Position numbers and translations under genes: made by a program | From: an uncultured Collinsella sp. | GTDB taxonomy: Bacteria; Actinomycetota; Coriobacteriia; Coriobacteriales; Coriobacteriaceae | DNA length: 7,949 nt | Assembly (NCBI GenBank): GCA_900754435.1 | Contig: CAAECT010000209.1 | Location: 1-7,949 of the forward strand | Direction of reading: 5' to 3' | Notes under the pieces: model-generated | Database searches by the model: none | What the model was told of the DNA's origin: nothing | The model's input: only the letters and a program-made list of their open reading frames with translations | Shown here: piece by piece, positions 6,025 through 7,949 of the stretch | Numbering within the stretch: the first letter of the stretch is position 1 | How the letters are laid out: every line of letters begins with the position of its first letter

Positions 6025-6680
6025 CGGAGGATCCTCACCTTCTTATCGATGTAGTTGCCAATGTGGCTCACCACAAAGGCCGTGCCCAGGTAGCCGAGCG
6101 CCGAAATAAAGAACGCGGCGACGCCGCCGAGCGAGCGCGTGTTGATGTAGCTCACCACGCCGGTGAGCTCCTGCGGTTTAAGCGGCACCTGGCTGCCGAG
6201 CGCGGTGGTGAGCATGACGGCGATAAAGAGGTTCGTCATGGGCAATACGCTCGAGCGCAGCGCCTGCGGAATCACGATCTTGGCGAGGATGCGGCTGAAG
6301 CTCATGCCGAGCGAGCGGGCGGCTTCCACCTGGCCGACGCCGACGGTGTTGATGCCGCTCATAAAGTTCTCGGAGCCAAAGGCCGAGCCCAAAAGGACCG
6401 TGGCGACGATAACGCAGGTACGGTAGGGCAGAACAACCTTGAGCGGCGGCAGTGCGTAGACGACGATGATGAGCAGCGCGATGCCGGGGATGTTACGGAA
6501 GACCTGGACATACAGGTCGCCAAAGACGCGCAGCGGCTTGAGCGGCGACACGCGCATCACGGTGACGGCGACGGCCAGCACCATGGCGATGGCAAACGAC
6601 TCAAGCGTCATGCCCCAGGTTGCTAGCAGCGCGTCGATATAGTTCTGGCCATAGAGCGACCAGAGCTCGGAGAGACTCAT
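6021..6680 (-). CDS. Polar amino acid ABC transporter permease (HisM/GlnP family), first subunit
   Basis: This 219-residue permease is of standard family length. Hydrophobic segments lie near 24-42, 65-79, 86-100, 145-163 and 185-206. Family motifs are VQVFRNIPGIALLI (58-71), GSENFMSGIN (102-111) and the EAA loop GQVEAARSLGMS (116-127) followed by IPQALR (137-142). SENFMSG replaces the more usual AEIFRGG, a variant seen in GluC-like subunits. The ATG at 6680 is preceded by a good GGGAGGT ribosome binding site (6685-6691 on the minus strand). It follows the solute-binding protein gene after a hairpin and is coupled to the next permease by an ATGA overlap. Together the two form the membrane channel of the importer. 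Confidence 0.93.
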   Translation of the reverse strand: MSLSELWSLYGQNYIDALLATWGMTLESFAIAMVLAVAVTVMRVSPLKPLRVFGDLYVQVFRNIPGIALLIIVVYALPPLKVVLPYRTCVIVATVLLGSAFGSENFMSGINTVGVGQVEAARSLGMSFSRILAKIVIPQALRSSVLPMTNLFIAVMLTTALGSQVPLKPQELTGVVSYINTRSLGGVAAFFISALGYLGTAFVVSHIGNYIDKKVRILR

Positions 6681-6694
6681 GCGGACCTCCCGCC

Positions 6695-6730
6695 GATAAG
6701 GAAAGGGGCTCCCGTGTGTACGGAAGCCCC
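6695..6730 (-). terminator. Hairpin with T-rich tail between binding protein and permease genes
   Basis: Read on the minus strand, GGGGCTTCCGT (6730-6720) pairs with ACGGGAGCCCC (6715-6705) with one internal mismatch and a four-base loop. TTTCCTTAT follows. It lies between the binding-protein stop and the permease ribosome binding site. In amino acid ABC operons such a partial terminator is the common way to make far more binding protein than permease. Confidence 0.7.
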
Positions 6731-6818
6731 GACAACTCAGTGAGGAAACAGTTTACCGCAATAAAGCGCATCATGCGTTTCCGTATGGTTTCGTTGCGGC
6801 CGTTACCAGGCTCGCTGC

Positions 6819-7814
6819 CTAGGCGCCGATCTCGGGCAGCTCGGGAACATTGGTGTCGCCCGTACGGTCGCCGATGCAGATCTGCCACAGCTCGGTCCAG
6901 GTGCCGTCGTCCTCGATCTTCTTAAGGAAGTCGTTAACGAAGGCGACGCCGTCGGAATCGAGCGGCAGACCGATGCCATAGGGCTCCTTGCTGCCGAAGG
7001 GCTTGCCGGCGATCTTGTACTTACCGGGCTCGCGGACCAGGGCGCTCTGCTGCATGTTGTTATCGATGACGTAGGCGTCAACGCGGCCCTGCTGGAGTGC
7101 CTGGCGGGCCTCCTCGTCGGTCTTGAACTCCTGCTGGCTGGCCTTGGGAGCGAACTCCTCCAGGATGGCGGGGCCGTTGGAGCCGGACTGGACGGCGACG
7201 TTCTTGTCGGCCAAGTCGTCGACGCTCTTGATGTCGTCGTTATCGGCGAGCACCAGGATGGCCTGCTGCGTGTAGTAGTAGGGGCCGGCAAAGGATACGA
7301 GCTTCTTGCGCTCGTCAGTGATGGTGTAGGTGGCAAAGACGGCGTCGACCTGGCCGTTCTGCAGGACGGACTCGCGCGTGTCCGAGGTCACCTGGGTGAT
7401 CTCGACCTTGTTCTCACCCAGAATGTAGTTGGACAGGAGCTGTGCGATACCGGCATCGAAGCCGCGGGTCTGACCGTCTTTCTCGTTGAGGAGGGAGAAG
7501 AGCGTGGAAGTCTGAACGCCACCGATCTTAAAGACGCCGGCGTCCTTAACGGCCGTGGCCCAGGTGCTGGCGGCGATGGCGTCGTCATCGGCCTTGGGGC
7601 CGTTGTCGACGAGCTTGTCGAATGCCTTAGCGTCGAGCGTGGTGGAAACCTCGGTATCCTCGGAGCCCTTGGAGGAGCCGGCGGCAGAACCCTTGTCGGC
7701 CTCGGCGCTGGTGTCGGAGCAGCCGGCAAGACCAAGGCCGGCGACGGTTGCGAAGGTGGCGGCAACGAAGCCGCGGCGGTCGAGAACGACCTGCTGGGAG
7801 AGGTTCTTGCTCAT
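6819..7814 (-). CDS. Family 3 amino acid-binding lipoprotein of an ABC importer (glutamate/glutamine type)
   Basis: This 331-residue extracellular protein captures the amino acid and delivers it to the permeases. It starts with a basic region containing LDRRGFV (11-17, twin Arg at 13-14), a hydrophobic stretch and the lipobox LAGC (29-32), so it is predicted to be exported, possibly by the Tat route, and lipid-anchored at Cys32. A Ser/Gly/Asp-rich linker (33-60) follows. The bacterial family 3 binding domain covers about 93-320, with GFDAGIAQLL (118-127), DAVFATYTITDERKKLVSFAGPYY (157-180), GSNGPAILEE (211-220) and VDAYVIDN (245-252). TYTITDERKxxVxFAGPYY closely resembles glutamate-binding GluB-type proteins, making glutamate, glutamine or aspartate the likely ligand. 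The start at 7814 has GAAAGGTG upstream (7822-7829, minus strand). A C-terminal Trp-Cys stretch (LWQICIGD, 309-316) is present. It is the first gene of the minus-strand operon. Confidence 0.93.
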   Translation of the reverse strand: MSKNLSQQVVLDRRGFVAATFATVAGLGLAGCSDTSAEADKGSAAGSSKGSEDTEVSTTLDAKAFDKLVDNGPKADDDAIAASTWATAVKDAGVFKIGGVQTSTLFSLLNEKDGQTRGFDAGIAQLLSNYILGENKVEITQVTSDTRESVLQNGQVDAVFATYTITDERKKLVSFAGPYYYTQQAILVLADNDDIKSVDDLADKNVAVQSGSNGPAILEEFAPKASQQEFKTDEEARQALQQGRVDAYVIDNNMQQSALVREPGKYKIAGKPFGSKEPYGIGLPLDSDGVAFVNDFLKKIEDDGTWTELWQICIGDRTGDTNVPELPEIGA

Positions 7815-7857
7815 GGTAGAACACCTTTCTCAATAAAATCCCTAGCGGTTGAGTAGA

Positions 7858-7887
7858 GTTATACCCTATCGCGCTCAAATGGGTCAA
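7858..7887 (-). promoter_or_regulatory. Sigma70-like promoter of the amino acid transporter operon
   Basis: On the minus strand, TTGACC (7887-7882) is followed after 18 bases by TATAAC (7863-7858), five of six matches to consensus in each box. It lies about 44 bases upstream of the binding-protein start, which is a normal leader length. No T-box or other riboswitch-like fold is apparent in the short leader. Confidence 0.65.
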
Positions 7888-7949
7888 CACGAAATAACTC
7901 AGAAACATACTTACCTTATGGGTAATTCTACCTACCAAAAAGGGACAGG

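Noticed and set aside
5089..6626. Successive long plus-strand open frames (5089-5742 and 6000-6626) opposite the permease genes
   Set aside because: Very hydrophilic Arg/Asp/His-rich translations antisense to membrane proteins with clear EAA loops; they are shadows.
6731..6818. Gap after the binding-protein gene, searched for a small gene
   Set aside because: No start with a ribosome binding site and sustained frame; only a short GCGCAT/ATGCG near-palindrome around 6767-6778, too small to interpret.
1..7949. tRNA, rRNA, CRISPR array, insertion sequence or attachment-site duplication
   Set aside because: No cloverleaf, regularly spaced repeats, transposase motifs or long direct/inverted repeats were recognised by eye anywhere in the window.

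Overview
The window looks like the chromosome of a moderately high-GC Gram-positive bacterium, probably a gut Coriobacteriia of the Collinsella type. This is inferred from the G/C-ending codons of the right half, strong AGGAGG-type ribosome binding sites, a lipoprotein with a twin-arginine signal, and the mix of families. No marker gene confirms the taxon. There are ten supported protein genes, one of them a 42-residue cysteine-rich peptide, and two oppositely directed gene blocks that converge on a strong hairpin near 3422-3455.

Left block, plus strand, 1-3381. It opens with the 3' end of a DUF2975-type membrane protein and a small Cro/C1-type DNA-binding protein, followed by an intrinsic terminator (725-760). 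A fresh promoter (769-797) with a palindrome in its spacer then drives a tiny gene (836-964). Its product has six cysteines in a regular CX3CX3CX4CX3CX4C pattern behind a cysteine-free N-terminus carrying IVKPS. It looks like a precursor of a ribosomally made, modified or disulfide-linked peptide. After a hairpin (973-1008) come three tightly packed genes for an ABC exporter: one ATPase and two six-helix permeases. The set of small peptide plus one ATPase and two different permeases recalls peptide export or self-immunity loci (LanFEG or Bcr-like). No maturase or peptidase gene lies in the window. This is the most interesting part.

Right block, minus strand, 7890 down to 3493. A sigma70-like promoter (7858-7887) precedes a lipoprotein solute-binding protein, a hairpin with a T-rich tail, two polar amino acid permeases, a GlnQ-type ATPase and a peptidase C26 (gamma-glutamyl-GABA hydrolase-like) gene. 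The first four make a complete uptake system for a polar amino acid, plausibly glutamate or glutamine. The last could release glutamate from gamma-glutamyl compounds in the cytoplasm. The substrate is inferred from family resemblance only.

The left block is visibly richer in A and T than the right, which may reflect horizontal acquisition of the peptide/exporter locus.
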